A stretch of 64,000 nt of DNA from AP-15 sp963703745. Lineage in GTDB: Bacteria > Pseudomonadota > Alphaproteobacteria > ATCC43930 > CGMCC-115725. Positions within the stretch are counted from its first letter, which is position 1. Every line of letters starts with the position of its first letter. The position numbers and the translations under genes were made by a program. The stretch spans positions 1,240,001-1,304,000 of the forward strand of contig CAVPFL010000004.1 in the NCBI GenBank assembly GCA_963703745.1, given 5' to 3'. Positions 33,438 through 41,880 of the stretch are shown piece by piece. A model generated the notes under the pieces. The model was not told where the DNA came from. It worked only from the letters and a program-made list of their open reading frames with translations, and did no database searches.

Positions 33438-34184
33438 CTAACGTGCGAGGTATCCCCCGTCGACCGGCAGAGTGACGCCGGTGATGTAGCGCGCCATGTC
33501 AGAGGCGAGAAAGACTGCCGGCCCGGCGATGTCCTCGGGCGTGCCGATGCGGCCCAGCGGGATCCGGCTCGCGAAATTGGCCATGTAGGCGGCATCCTCG
33601 CGCGCCTTGGCATTGAGCGGGGTCGCGGTAAAGCCGGGACCGATCGCATTGACGCGAATGCCGAGCGGCGAGAGCTCGATCGCCAGCGCTTTGGTCAACA
33701 GGCGCACACCGCCCTTCGAGGTCGTATAGGCCGCCGAGTTCGGCAGTGCCACAAAGGACTGGATCGAACCGATGTTGATGATCGAACCCTTGGTCTGGCG
33801 GAGCTGGTCGAGAAAGGCCGTAACCATGTTGTAGGGACCGTCGAGATTAACGGCCAAGGTTGCGTCCCAATCCGCGCGTGCATTCGACTCCATCACCGTC
33901 CCACGCCGGATGATCCCGGCGTTGTTGACGAGGATCGAGATGGCTCCGGCACGCGACCGTACATCGTTTGCCAAGCCATCGCACCGGCCGCGGTCGGTGA
34001 CATCGCAGGCAAAGCTCGCCGCTGAGCCGCCGATCACTGCCGCCGTGCGATCGGCAGTGGCTCCGTCGATATCAACCGCGATGACGCGGGCTCCCGCGTC
34101 TGCCATCGCATGCGCGATCGCTTCGCCGATCCCGGACCCGGCGCCGGTAATCAGCGCGACCCGATCGGCGAGCAAGCCGGTCAC
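33438..34184 (-). CDS. SDR-family oxidoreductase (3-oxoacyl-ACP reductase-like)
   Basis: The 248-residue classical short-chain dehydrogenase has a cofactor loop ALITGAGSGIGEAIA (about 10-24), NNAG at about 86, the catalytic Ser in IINIGSIQS, YxxxK in YTTSKGG and a C-terminal ITGVTLPVDGGYLAR. It is cytosolic and uses NAD(P) to interconvert a keto and a hydroxy group; the substrate is not set. It starts with GTG and lacks a clear ribosome-binding site. It sits downstream of a VOC protein on the same strand across a palindromic repeat. Confidence 0.9.
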   Translation of the reverse strand: MTGLLADRVALITGAGSGIGEAIAHAMADAGARVIAVDIDGATADRTAAVIGGSAASFACDVTDRGRCDGLANDVRSRAGAISILVNNAGIIRRGTVMESNARADWDATLAVNLDGPYNMVTAFLDQLRQTKGSIINIGSIQSFVALPNSAAYTTSKGGVRLLTKALAIELSPLGIRVNAIGPGFTATPLNAKAREDAAYMANFASRIPLGRIGTPEDIAGPAVFLASDMARYITGVTLPVDGGYLAR

Positions 34185-34202
34185 GCTTCGCGCTTTGGGT
34201 TA

Positions 34203-34273
34203 GCCCCTCACCCCAGCCCTCTCCCCGCGAGCGGGGAGAGGGAGGGCCCCGCGAAGCGGGAGGGTGAGGGGCA
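34203..34273. repeat. Palindromic intergenic repeat, copy 5
   Basis: It has outer arms GCCCCTCACCC and GGGTGAGGGGC, an inner hairpin CCCTCTCCCCGC, GA, GCGGGGAGAGGG, and a second small hairpin CCCGC...GCGGG. It is nearly identical to copies 6 and 7 and lies upstream of the SDR gene. Confidence 0.9.
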
Positions 34274-34291
34274 GTTGTCGAGCTACCTCGG

Positions 34292-35260
34292 TTACATCGC
34301 GGCCATGCGAGTGGCGCGTCGGCGCGCCAGAGGCGTCGCCGGCTCCGGGGCCGGGGCGGTCTGCATCCGGCCATTGTCGCGGGGCAGCCACCAATCCCAC
34401 TCGTCCGCACCCATCTGGTAGTACATCAGGTTCTGCTTGGTATTACGGTTGACGAGCTTGCGGTTGTAGAGCGGATGCGTGATCGAGCGGACCTCATGCT
34501 CGATCTTGAACAGGCACTTCCCGGTGTCGAGGCAGGCGATGTCCTCGAAGCGGTACTGGTGCTGGCTGCTTTCCTCGGTGATCAACCCGCGTTTTTCGAG
34601 TTCGTCGTGCGGCCCCGAGAACTCCTGAATGTAGACCTGGAGGTGGTGGCCGTCGAATTCGGGGATCTTCTTGTCGGTCTCGCGGAAGACCAGGCATTGA
34701 CCGAAGCCGGCGCTGACGCGTGCGGCGCGGCCCTCGCCATTTTCCTCGATCTTGACCGGCGCGTAAAAGATCTCGCGGTAGAAGCGCGCGATCCCGTCCG
34801 CGGCCCCTTCCGGCACGTCGAATTCGACATAGGGCATGCCGAGGCTGACAGGGCCGAACTTCTCGGGCTGCGGTTCATAGAGGCGGAAGCGGTTGCCCCA
34901 CGGGCAGGTCGCCTCGACATAGGCGTTATGCTGCTTGCATTCGAATTTGCTGCCCTCGAGGCGGGGCTTCACCGTGGCGAGGCGTTCGCACAGATCCTCG
35001 AGGCTCGGCACGACGAGCCCGACATGCCCGCGCAACACGTTCGGGTCGCCCTTCGGCAAATGGAACTGGCTCTTGCCGACATTGACCCACATGTTGTTGG
35101 TGCCGGGCATCATGTACGGGTCGCGGGTCAGGCCGAGCCCGGCGAGGTAGAAATCGGAAGCGGGCTCCTGGTCGGGGACCCGCAGGTTGACATGTTCGAG
35201 GCCGACGATGTTGCCGACGTCCTCGGCCGTGCGGTCATACTTCGGTTGAGTTTGTGCCAT
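34292..35260 (-). CDS. VOC-superfamily dioxygenase-like protein
   Basis: The 322-residue protein carries two VOC modules: residues about 20-140 (HVNLRVPDQEPASDFYLAGLGL, with GHVGLVVPSLEDL) and about 150-290 (MPYVEFDVPEGAADGIARFYREIF, HHLQVYIQEF). Scattered His and Glu match the metal triad of extradiol dioxygenases, but it is not a clear match to any named enzyme. It starts at ATG with GGAGGG six bases upstream. Neighbours on the same strand, an AhpD-like protein and an SDR, suggest a catabolic unit. Confidence 0.8.
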   Translation of the reverse strand: MAQTQPKYDRTAEDVGNIVGLEHVNLRVPDQEPASDFYLAGLGLTRDPYMMPGTNNMWVNVGKSQFHLPKGDPNVLRGHVGLVVPSLEDLCERLATVKPRLEGSKFECKQHNAYVEATCPWGNRFRLYEPQPEKFGPVSLGMPYVEFDVPEGAADGIARFYREIFYAPVKIEENGEGRAARVSAGFGQCLVFRETDKKIPEFDGHHLQVYIQEFSGPHDELEKRGLITEESSQHQYRFEDIACLDTGKCLFKIEHEVRSITHPLYNRKLVNRNTKQNLMYYQMGADEWDWWLPRDNGRMQTAPAPEPATPLARRRATRMAAM

Positions 35261-35332
35261 CTGGCCCTCCTAAATTGCCGATCTGCCGGTGCTGATCGGC
35301 CGTGCCATAGTTCGGCGTGTAAACGCCCTCTA

Positions 35333-35734
35333 TCAAAACAGTTTTTCGAACCTCTCGTCTACTGGAACGCGATAGCCGTTCGCTAAACTGTTGGTTTCGT
35401 TCGCCATGCCGACGACGGCTAGCACCTCGCCGAGCATCTCGGGGGTCATCCCCGCCCGCTTCGCGGCGGCGCCGTGCGAGGCAATGCAATAGGTGCAGCC
35501 GTTGCTGACGCTGACCGCGAGGTAGACGAGCTCTTTGGTCAAGGGATCGAGCGCACCCGGTGCCATCACCTCCTTTATGCTCTCCCAAGTGCGTCGCAAG
35601 GTCGGCGGGTGGTTGGCCAGCGCCTTCCAGAAATTATTGATCCAATTCGTCCCACGCGTCGTCATGATGTCGTCGTAGACTGCACGGATCTCGGCGCTCG
35701 CCTCGTCGTATTCGATCAGCCGCGCCGCCGTCAT
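35333..35734 (-). CDS. AhpD-like carboxymuconolactone decarboxylase-family protein
   Basis: The 133-residue helical protein carries the redox motif CTYC (C80 and C83) with the following H87, as in AhpD alkylhydroperoxidases. A peroxidase or thiol-disulfide role is therefore plausible. Its ATG overlaps the stop of the Mpo1-like gene by ATGA, so the two are co-translated. Confidence 0.87.
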   Translation of the reverse strand: MTAARLIEYDEASAEIRAVYDDIMTTRGTNWINNFWKALANHPPTLRRTWESIKEVMAPGALDPLTKELVYLAVSVSNGCTYCIASHGAAAKRAGMTPEMLGEVLAVVGMANETNSLANGYRVPVDERFEKLF

Positions 35735-36039
35735 TCTTCTCTCCTCAGCTCCCGATCAAGCCGTCGCGATACGAACAGGCCGAGCATACGGAAGTCGCTG
35801 ACGATCGACCAGCCCGGATGCCCGAAAGTTGCAGGCTGGTTGTGCTCGAAGACAAGATGGCCGAACCAGGCGAGAGCATAGCCAATGATCGGGGCAGCCA
35901 AGAGCCAGCGCCAATCCCAGGTCGCGCCGGCGGCGAGGAGGGCCGCCACCCCGAAGAGGGTGCCAAGATAGTGCAGCATGCGAGTGCGCGGGTGGGCGTG
36001 CGCAGCGAGATACACCCGCCAGAACTCGGGGTAGGTCAT
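35731..36039 (-). CDS. Mpo1-like (DUF962) membrane protein
   Basis: The 102-residue protein has an amphipathic start (YPEFWRVYLAAHAHPRTRMLHYLG) and two hydrophobic segments (LGTLFGVAALLAAGATW, WLLAAPIIGYALAWFGH) with conserved His. The pattern matches DUF962, the family of yeast Mpo1, a 2-hydroxy fatty acid dioxygenase. Bacterial members are little studied. It overlaps the AhpD-like gene by four bases, an unexplained but tight coupling of an oxidative lipid enzyme and a thiol peroxidase-like protein. Confidence 0.82.
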   Translation of the reverse strand: MTYPEFWRVYLAAHAHPRTRMLHYLGTLFGVAALLAAGATWDWRWLLAAPIIGYALAWFGHLVFEHNQPATFGHPGWSIVSDFRMLGLFVSRRLDRELRREE

Positions 36040-36117
36040 CGCCAGGGGTGCTTGTAAAGCGCCGCCCGTCGTCGTAAGTCAGCCTTGATCATTCCCCTAT
36101 CCGCCGTGGAGCCTGAT

Positions 36118-37188
36118 ATGGGTTTCAAAGTAGCGGTGGTCGGCGCTACCGGCAATGTCGGACGCGAGATGCTGACCACGCTGGCCGAGCGCAATTTCCC
36201 CGCCGATGATGTCGTCGCATTGGCCTCGTCGCGCTCGATCGGCAAGGAGGTCTCCTTTGGCGAGGACGATGTCCTCAAGGTCCATGGGCTCGACACTTAC
36301 GATTTTCGTGGGGTCGACATTGTCCTTTCTTCGCCGGGCGCCAAGGTCTCGGCTGTGTTTGCGCCCCGCGCAACCAAGGCTGGAGCCGTGGTCATCGACA
36401 ACACCTCCTACTTCCGCATGGAGCCGGATGTGCCTTTGGTCGTACCGGAGGTCAACCCGCAGGCAATCGCGCAGTGCACCAAGCGCGGCATTATCGCCAA
36501 CCCGAACTGTTCGACGATCCAGATGGTGGTTGCTCTAAAGCCGCTGCACGACTTGGCGCAGATCAAGCGAGTGGTCGTCGCGACCTACCAGTCGGTCTCC
36601 GGAGCCGGCCGTGCCTCGATGGACGAGCTGTTCAACCAGACCCGCGCGATCTATGTGAACGATCCGATCAAACCCGAGCTTTTCACCAAGCAAATCGCCT
36701 TCAACGTGATCCCGCATTGCGATGTCTTCATGGACGACGGCGCGACCAAGGAAGAGTGGAAGATGGCGGCCGAAACCCGCAAGATCCTCGACCCGGACAT
36801 CGCGGTGACGGCGACCTGCGTGCGGGTTCCGGTCTTTATCGGCCACGCTGAGGCGATCAATGTCGAATTCGAGCGGCCGCTTGGTGAAGACGACGCGCGT
36901 GCCGTCCTGCGGCGCACGCCCGGGATTACGGTGGTCGATCACCGGTCTGACGAGGGGTATGTGACACCGGCCGAGGCAGCCGGTGAGGATCCCGTTTACA
37001 TCAGCCGTATCCGGCGCGATCCGACCGTCGCGCACGGGCTCAACCTGTGGGTCGTTGCCGACAATTTGCGCAAGGGTGCCGCGCTTAACGCCGTCCAGAT
37101 CGCCGAAATCCTGGTCCGCGATCATCTCGGCGGGCGGCGCCTTGGCCGGCGATCGAACGTCGAGCCTCTGCGTCGCACGACCCATTAG
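36118..37188 (+). CDS. asd: Aspartate-semialdehyde dehydrogenase
   Basis: The protein has 356 residues from ATG 36118, where GGAG lies upstream; an in-frame TTG/ATT extension was rejected. It shows an NADP-binding start FKVAVVGATGNVGREML, catalytic Cys C131 in NPNCSTIQ, the substrate loop YQSVSGAGRASMDEL, and C-terminal HAEAINVEFERPLGEDDAR. It reduces L-aspartyl-4-phosphate to the semialdehyde, a step needed for lysine, diaminopimelate, threonine and methionine. It is a single-gene unit flanked by a divergent Mpo1-like gene and a palindromic repeat. Confidence 0.95.
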   Translation: MGFKVAVVGATGNVGREMLTTLAERNFPADDVVALASSRSIGKEVSFGEDDVLKVHGLDTYDFRGVDIVLSSPGAKVSAVFAPRATKAGAVVIDNTSYFRMEPDVPLVVPEVNPQAIAQCTKRGIIANPNCSTIQMVVALKPLHDLAQIKRVVVATYQSVSGAGRASMDELFNQTRAIYVNDPIKPELFTKQIAFNVIPHCDVFMDDGATKEEWKMAAETRKILDPDIAVTATCVRVPVFIGHAEAINVEFERPLGEDDARAVLRRTPGITVVDHRSDEGYVTPAEAAGEDPVYISRIRRDPTVAHGLNLWVVADNLRKGAALNAVQIAEILVRDHLGGRRLGRRSNVEPLRRTTH

Positions 37189-37214
37189 TGCCCTGCAATC
37201 GTAAACAGAGAGTC

Positions 37215-37284
37215 GCCCCTCACCCAACCCTCTCGCCGCATGGCGGGGAGAGGGCGGGACCCGCGTAGCGGGAGGGTGAGGGGC
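37215..37284. repeat. Palindromic intergenic repeat, copy 6
   Basis: The arms GCCCCTCACCC and GGGTGAGGGGC enclose an inner CTCTCGCCGCATGGCGGGGAGAG hairpin with one imperfect base. It fills most of the asd-yejE gap and is followed 24 bases later by the yejE start. Confidence 0.9.
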
Positions 37285-37307
37285 TACGAGCGACCACTGC
37301 CGGCGCC

Positions 37308-38411
37308 TTGGCCTCCGAAGCGCCTGAGATCGCTCGATCCGGACCGGTTGGGTACGCCGCCCCGACGGCCGATCGCTTCCTCGGACACAAGATCAGCCCG
37401 CTCACGCGACGTCGTCTCGACAGCTTTTGTCGCAATCGGCGCGGCTTCTGGTCGCTGTGGATCTTTCTCGCGGTGTTTCTCGTCACCCTGTTCGCCGAAT
37501 TCATCGCCAACGATCGGCCGATCCTGGTGCGCTTCAATGGCGCTTGGTATTTCCCGGTACTCGCCGATTACCCGGAGACGACATTCGGCGGCGAATTTCC
37601 GACCGCGGCCGATTACCGTGACCCGGCGGTCAAGAAGCTGATCACGGCCAAGGGTTGGATGCTGTGGCCGCCGATACCGTTTAGCTACAGCACGATCAAT
37701 TACGACCTGCCAAGCCCCGCACCCTCACCGCCATCGAGCGTCAACTGGCTCGGCACCGACGATCAGGGGCGGGACGTGCTGGCTCGGCTGATTTACGGCT
37801 TTCGCATTTCGGTCTTGTTCGGCCTGGTGCTGACCGCGATTTCATCGGTGATCGGCGTCGCCGCAGGTGCCGTGCAAGGCTATTTCGGCGGTCGTACTGA
37901 CTTGTTGTTCCAGCGCTTTATCGAAGTGTGGTCAGGCATGCCGCAACTCTATCTGTTGATCATTCTGGCGACGTTCATCCAGCCCAGCTTCTGGTCGTTG
38001 CTAGGGTTGCTGCTGTTGTTCTCGTGGATGGAGCTGATCGGTGTCGTGCGCGCCGAGTTCCTGCGTGCGCGCAATTTCGATTATGTGCGGGCAGCGCGCG
38101 CGCTTGGCGTCTCCGACACCCTCACCATCTTCCGGCACGTTCTGCCCAATGCGATGGTCGCGACCGTCACCTTTCTGCCCTTCATCATCGGTGGTTCGGT
38201 CACCGTCTTGACTGCACTGGATTTTCTCGGCTTCGGGTTGCCGCCCGGCTCGCCGTCTTTGGGTGAGATGCTGTCGCAGGGCAAGGCCAATCTCCAGGCC
38301 CCCTGGCTGGGCATTGCTGCCTTTCTCGTATTGGCGCTGATGCTGAGCCTACTGATGTTCATCTTCGAGGCGGTGCGCGACGCGTTCGACCCGCGCAAGG
38401 TAGTGCTGTGA
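37308..38411 (+). CDS. yejE: Peptide/microcin C-type ABC transporter permease YejE
   Basis: The 367-residue inner-membrane permease starts at TTG; no ATG fits and the sequence is conserved from the start (PLTRRRLDSFCRNRRGFWSLW). It has a long periplasmic segment (about 70-145, KGWMLWPPIPFSYSTINYDLPSP), then SVNWLGTDDQGRDVLARLIYGFRISVLFG and five or so membrane helices with the EAA coupling loop VRAARALGVSDTLTIFRHVLPNA. YejE is the DppC-like half of a YejAB-EF importer for oligopeptides and microcin C. The binding protein YejA and permease YejB are absent upstream, where asd lies. Confidence 0.92.
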   Translation: MASEAPEIARSGPVGYAAPTADRFLGHKISPLTRRRLDSFCRNRRGFWSLWIFLAVFLVTLFAEFIANDRPILVRFNGAWYFPVLADYPETTFGGEFPTAADYRDPAVKKLITAKGWMLWPPIPFSYSTINYDLPSPAPSPPSSVNWLGTDDQGRDVLARLIYGFRISVLFGLVLTAISSVIGVAAGAVQGYFGGRTDLLFQRFIEVWSGMPQLYLLIILATFIQPSFWSLLGLLLLFSWMELIGVVRAEFLRARNFDYVRAARALGVSDTLTIFRHVLPNAMVATVTFLPFIIGGSVTVLTALDFLGFGLPPGSPSLGEMLSQGKANLQAPWLGIAAFLVLALMLSLLMFIFEAVRDAFDPRKVVL

Positions 38412-40099
38412 ATTCTGGGCGAAGCGGCGCTTCGCCCTACGCGGCAGGCGTTTCCCAGGGAAACGCCGACACCCGGGCGGGAGCCCCGTTGCTCGAAATC
38501 CGCAATCTTAGTGTCACCTTCGCCGGCCGTGGAGGGGCGCCGCCGGTCGCGGCGGTGAAGGGCCTGTCGCTTTCCCTCAGACGTGGCGAGACGCTTGCGC
38601 TCGTCGGCGAGAGCGGATCGGGCAAGAGCGTCACCGCGCTATCGATCCTCCAGCTACTGCCCTACCCGCTCGCAGCCCACGGCGCGGGGAGCAGCATCCG
38701 GTTTGCCGGCGAGCAACTGGTCGGCGCCGCGCCCGAGCAACTGCGGCAGGTGCGTGGCAATCGTATTGCGATGGTCTTTCAGGAGCCGATGACCTCGCTC
38801 AACCCGCTGCACACACTCGAGCGGCAGATCGGGGAGACGCTTCTCGTCCACAAGCACATGGCTGCCGCATCGGCGCGCGAGCGGATCCTCGAACTCTTGC
38901 GGCTGGTCGATCTGCCGGATGCCGAGAGCCGGCTCGATGCCTATCCGCACCAGCTCTCGGGCGGCCAGCGTCAGCGGGTGATGATCGCGATGGCGATCGC
39001 CAACGAGCCCGACATCCTGATCGCGGACGAACCGACGACCGCGCTCGACGTGACGATCCAGGCGCATATCCTGCAGCTTCTGCGGGATTTGCGAGAGCGC
39101 CTCGGGATGGCGCTGCTCTTGATCACCCACGATCTGACGATCGTCCGCAAGATGGCGGACGAGATTTGCATCATGACCCAGGGCGAGATCGTCGAGACCG
39201 GCCCACCCGCCGGCATCTTCGCCCATCCGCGGCACCCCTACACCCGTCGCCTGCTCGCCGCCGAGCCGAAGGGTCGGCCGCCACGCGCCGACCCCGTCGG
39301 GCCGGAGCTGATGGCGGCGGACGACCTTAGGGTGTGGTTCCCGATCCGCAGCGGCGTGCTGCGTCGGGTGAAGGGTCACGTCAAGGCGGTGGACGGCGTC
39401 TCGCTCGCGGTGCGCCAGGGCACCACCCTCGGCGTGGTCGGCGAAAGCGGCTCGGGCAAGACGACGCTCGGACTGGCGCTCCTGCGCCTGACAGAGGCGG
39501 AGGGGCATATTCGCTTCGCCGGACAGGACATCAGAACGCTTGGCCAGCGCCAATTGCGGCCATTGCGGCGCGAGATGCAGGTGGTCTTTCAGGACCCGTT
39601 TTCGAGCCTGTCGCCGCGGCTCTCGGTCGCGCAGATTATCGAAGAGGGGCTGAAGGTACACCGTCTGGCATCGAGCGCCGCGGAGCGCCGACGGCTGATC
39701 GAGACGGCACTCGCCGAGGTCGGGCTCGACGCGCAAGCGGCTGAGCGCTACCCGCACGAATTCTCGGGCGGCCAGCGCCAGCGCATCGCGATCGCTCGCG
39801 CACTCGTGCTCAAACCGCGCTTTGTCGTGCTCGACGAGCCGACCTCGGCACTGGATATGTCGGTGCAGGCGCAGATTGTCGAATTGTTGCGCGAATTGCA
39901 ATCACGCCATGGCCTGGCCTATCTGTTCATCAGCCACGATCTGCGGGTCGTCCGCGCGCTGGCGCACGAAATCTTGGTCATGAAGGATGGCCGGATCGTC
40001 GAGGCGGGCTCGACCGAACAGGTCATGACGGCCCCCGAGCACCCCTACACACGTGCCCTGATGGCCGCCGCCTTCGACCTCGCTGCGGTACCCGCCTAG
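38408..40099 (+). CDS. yejF: Peptide ABC transporter dual ATP-binding protein YejF
   Basis: The 563-residue protein carries two ATPase cassettes. Cassette 1 has Walker A GESGSGKSVTAL (about 63-74), signature LSGGQRQRVMIAMA and Walker B ILIADEPTTALD. Cassette 2 has GESGSGKTTLGL (about 345), FSGGQRQRIAIARAL and FVVLDEPTSALD. It powers YejE. The GTG start overlaps the yejE stop (GTGA). The first 27 codons are odd: they contain two perfect palindromes and have no family similarity. A TTG at 38489, after CGGGAG, gives a more typical start PLLEIRNLSV-like and may be the true one. Confidence 0.9.
   Translation: MNSGRSGASPYAAGVSQGNADTRAGAPLLEIRNLSVTFAGRGGAPPVAAVKGLSLSLRRGETLALVGESGSGKSVTALSILQLLPYPLAAHGAGSSIRFAGEQLVGAAPEQLRQVRGNRIAMVFQEPMTSLNPLHTLERQIGETLLVHKHMAAASARERILELLRLVDLPDAESRLDAYPHQLSGGQRQRVMIAMAIANEPDILIADEPTTALDVTIQAHILQLLRDLRERLGMALLLITHDLTIVRKMADEICIMTQGEIVETGPPAGIFAHPRHPYTRRLLAAEPKGRPPRADPVGPELMAADDLRVWFPIRSGVLRRVKGHVKAVDGVSLAVRQGTTLGVVGESGSGKTTLGLALLRLTEAEGHIRFAGQDIRTLGQRQLRPLRREMQVVFQDPFSSLSPRLSVAQIIEEGLKVHRLASSAAERRRLIETALAEVGLDAQAAERYPHEFSGGQRQRIAIARALVLKPRFVVLDEPTSALDMSVQAQIVELLRELQSRHGLAYLFISHDLRVVRALAHEILVMKDGRIVEAGSTEQVMTAPEHPYTRALMAAAFDLAAVPA
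38417..38467. repeat. Two adjacent perfect palindromes at the 5' end of yejF
   Basis: GGGCGAAGC, GGC, GCTTCGCCC (38417-38437) and GGCGTTTCCC, A, GGGAAACGCC (38447-38467) are 9- and 10-bp stems. They occupy the predicted N-terminal extension of yejF and probably represent a small palindromic insertion or a translational-control hairpin pair. Confidence 0.8.
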
Positions 40100-40402
40100 A
40101 GGACTCGGGGGATGCAGCGCGGTAGAAGGCCGTAATTATGGGTAACTGTTGCCACCTCAGCGGCCGGGAGCGGGCCTTATGACCGGACCTTAGCGGGCCG
40201 GTCTTGGATATTCGCGGTTATTAGTTGCGGTTCGGTCGGCTGGCCAGACGCGGTCAGCCGATTGTCAAGTCGACGCCAGTTGTAGATCGTCTCAGGGTCG
40301 CCATGAAACATAACGATCCTGGCGCAAGCCGACGAGGTGCGGTCGATTTCGGCCCTCACGACCAACGCGATCCGATCAGGGGGCTCGCGTCCGGCTGACG
40401 GG
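40100..40402. other. Intergenic gap after yejF
   Basis: I see no credible gene. A minus-strand open frame (40177-40518) overlaps the next gene and looks like a shadow, though its end ARIVMFHGDPETIYNWRRLD reads rather like protein. A weak inverted repeat GACCGG...CCGGTC (about 40177-40202) could be a weak terminator for yejF. Confidence 0.4.
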
Positions 40403-40651
40403 CTACGACAGCTTCCGCTGCTCTTCCAACTCCGTCCAGACCTCGAACAAGCTGGCGGTGTGCGCCTCGTCATCTGCGACCGCGTCGGCAATGGCGCTGC
40501 CCAGCATGTTGAAGGCATCTTCTTCGGTGTTGTCGATCTGCAAGACCCCGAGAGCTTCCGCGATATACTCGCCGATAAGCTCCTGGTCGGTGGTCGCCTT
40601 GGACTTCTCGATGCATCCCGCGATCACCGCCATCGGATTCGGTTCGGACAT
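40403..40651 (-). CDS. Small acidic protein of unknown function
   Basis: The protein has 82 residues from the ATG at 40651, chosen because AGAGGAAA lies upstream; an in-frame 13-codon extension is less likely. It is strongly acidic (DNTEEDAFNMLGSAIADAVADDEAHTASLFEVWTELEEQ) and predicted mostly helical, with no membrane segment and no motif I recognise. It is a lone gene between yejF and a solute-binding protein gene. Confidence 0.55.
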   Translation of the reverse strand: MSEPNPMAVIAGCIEKSKATTDQELIGEYIAEALGVLQIDNTEEDAFNMLGSAIADAVADDEAHTASLFEVWTELEEQRKLS

Positions 40652-40741
40652 TGCAGATGTTTCCTCTAGTTCTTCACCGCTTGGAGTCACGGTAGCCGAG
40701 GGCTGCCCTAGCTCCTACCCGTAACGGCGAACTCATGGTAG

Positions 40742-41521
40742 TTAGGGAACGCCCCATTTGTGCGCCAGACGCGCATAGGTCCCGTCCTGCTTCATCTCGG
40801 ACAACACCCCGTTGACCGCTGCTAAAAGCAAGGGACTGTTCTTGTTGAACCCGATGCCGAGCGGCTGCGGATCGTCCGGAAGCTGAGCCACGATGCGCAG
40901 ACCGGGGGTTTGCCGGGCGAGCCATGCAGCCACCGGATAGACCTTCATCACCGCGGTAATGCGCCCGGCGGCGAGGTCGGTCATTGCGTCGGCGATATGA
41001 TCGAACGGATAGACCTTGACCTTACCGATCTGTCCGCGCCTCTGCATCGCGATCGCCACATCATAGTCTGTGGTGGCAGCCTGGACTCCGACCTCGTCGT
41101 CCTTCAGATCGGCGAGGCTGCGAATTTGCGGCGTTTTGGTGCCGTTGATCACCAGACTGAGAGCGGTGGTCATGTAAGGGTCGGACCAAATCAGCGTCGC
41201 TTGCCGAGCCGGCGTGATCGTGATGCCCCCGATGATGCAGTCATAGCGCCCATCCTGCATCTGCTGCAGGATGATCTCCCATTGGGTGTTCACGAATAGC
41301 GGCTCTAAGCGCAATCGGTGGGCGATCTCTCTGATCAGATCAACCTCGAAGCCGACCTTCTTGCCCTGGAGGATGTATTCGAAGGGCGGATTTACGAAAT
41401 AGGTGCCGATCCGCAGGATTCCGGGTACCAGAGTCAGCGCTTTTGGAGACGCGCCGTAATCGGCGCTACCGCTCATCGTCAGTAACAACAGCGCAGCGAT
41501 CGCGGATGATCGCCAAGTCAT
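40742..41521 (-). CDS. Family 3 extracellular solute-binding protein
   Basis: The protein has 259 residues from ATG 41521, which gives a signal peptide (MTWRSSAIAALLLLTMSGSADYG); the upstream frame is spurious. Motifs are LRIGTYFVNPPFEYILQGKKVGFEVDLIREIAHRLRL, DCIIGGITITPARQATLIWSDPYM and the late IGFNKNSPLLLAAVNGVLSEMKQDGTYARLAHKWG. These match periplasmic binding proteins for polar amino acids. No permease or ATPase gene lies beside it, so it is an orphan or works with a distant transporter. Confidence 0.88.
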   Translation of the reverse strand: MTWRSSAIAALLLLTMSGSADYGASPKALTLVPGILRIGTYFVNPPFEYILQGKKVGFEVDLIREIAHRLRLEPLFVNTQWEIILQQMQDGRYDCIIGGITITPARQATLIWSDPYMTTALSLVINGTKTPQIRSLADLKDDEVGVQAATTDYDVAIAMQRRGQIGKVKVYPFDHIADAMTDLAAGRITAVMKVYPVAAWLARQTPGLRIVAQLPDDPQPLGIGFNKNSPLLLAAVNGVLSEMKQDGTYARLAHKWGVP

Positions 41522-41880
41522 TGGCCCGGCGTGAAACAGTGGCTCTCCCGAGATCAACCGACGAGCCCGTATTTGACAAGTCCCCGATCGGGAGGTCCGC
41601 GGGCTATTGACCGTCCGCTCACGGCCGATCGTCCGACCACGTGCTCGCATGGATCGCCATTTTTCGACGCCTCAAATTTCCATTGTAATTCGATTGTTAG
41701 AGCCGGCTAAATTCGTTGTTCGGCTGAATTTATTCCGTTGATCCGCCAAGTAACGAATTTCCTCTGCAAGCCCTTGAGATTCGGTTCTATTTTCCGGCGG
41801 GAAGAGGCTCCTTTGCTTTGACAAAGCAATTTTTCGTTGTATTTGGGCCCGGCCGGGAGGGCAGGCGCCCACGGTTGAGG
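41522..41880. other. Intergenic gap with one clear hairpin
   Basis: It is AT-richer than its surroundings. A hairpin TTGCTTT, GAC, AAAGCAA (41813-41829) is followed by TTTTT (41830-41834), a classic terminator shape for plus-strand transcription, yet no plus-strand gene lies upstream. It may be a remnant. No gene is called; two open frames here are shadows. Confidence 0.45.
41813..41834 (+). terminator. Hairpin plus T-run, orphan terminator-like element
   Basis: A 7-bp stem TTGCTTT/AAAGCAA with loop GAC and five T form a compact intrinsic-terminator shape. The direction does not fit the flanking minus-strand genes. Confidence 0.45.

Noticed and set aside
40177..40402. Protein-like stretch in the gap after yejF
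   Set aside because: No start with a ribosome-binding site, overlaps the small acidic gene, and no family recognised.
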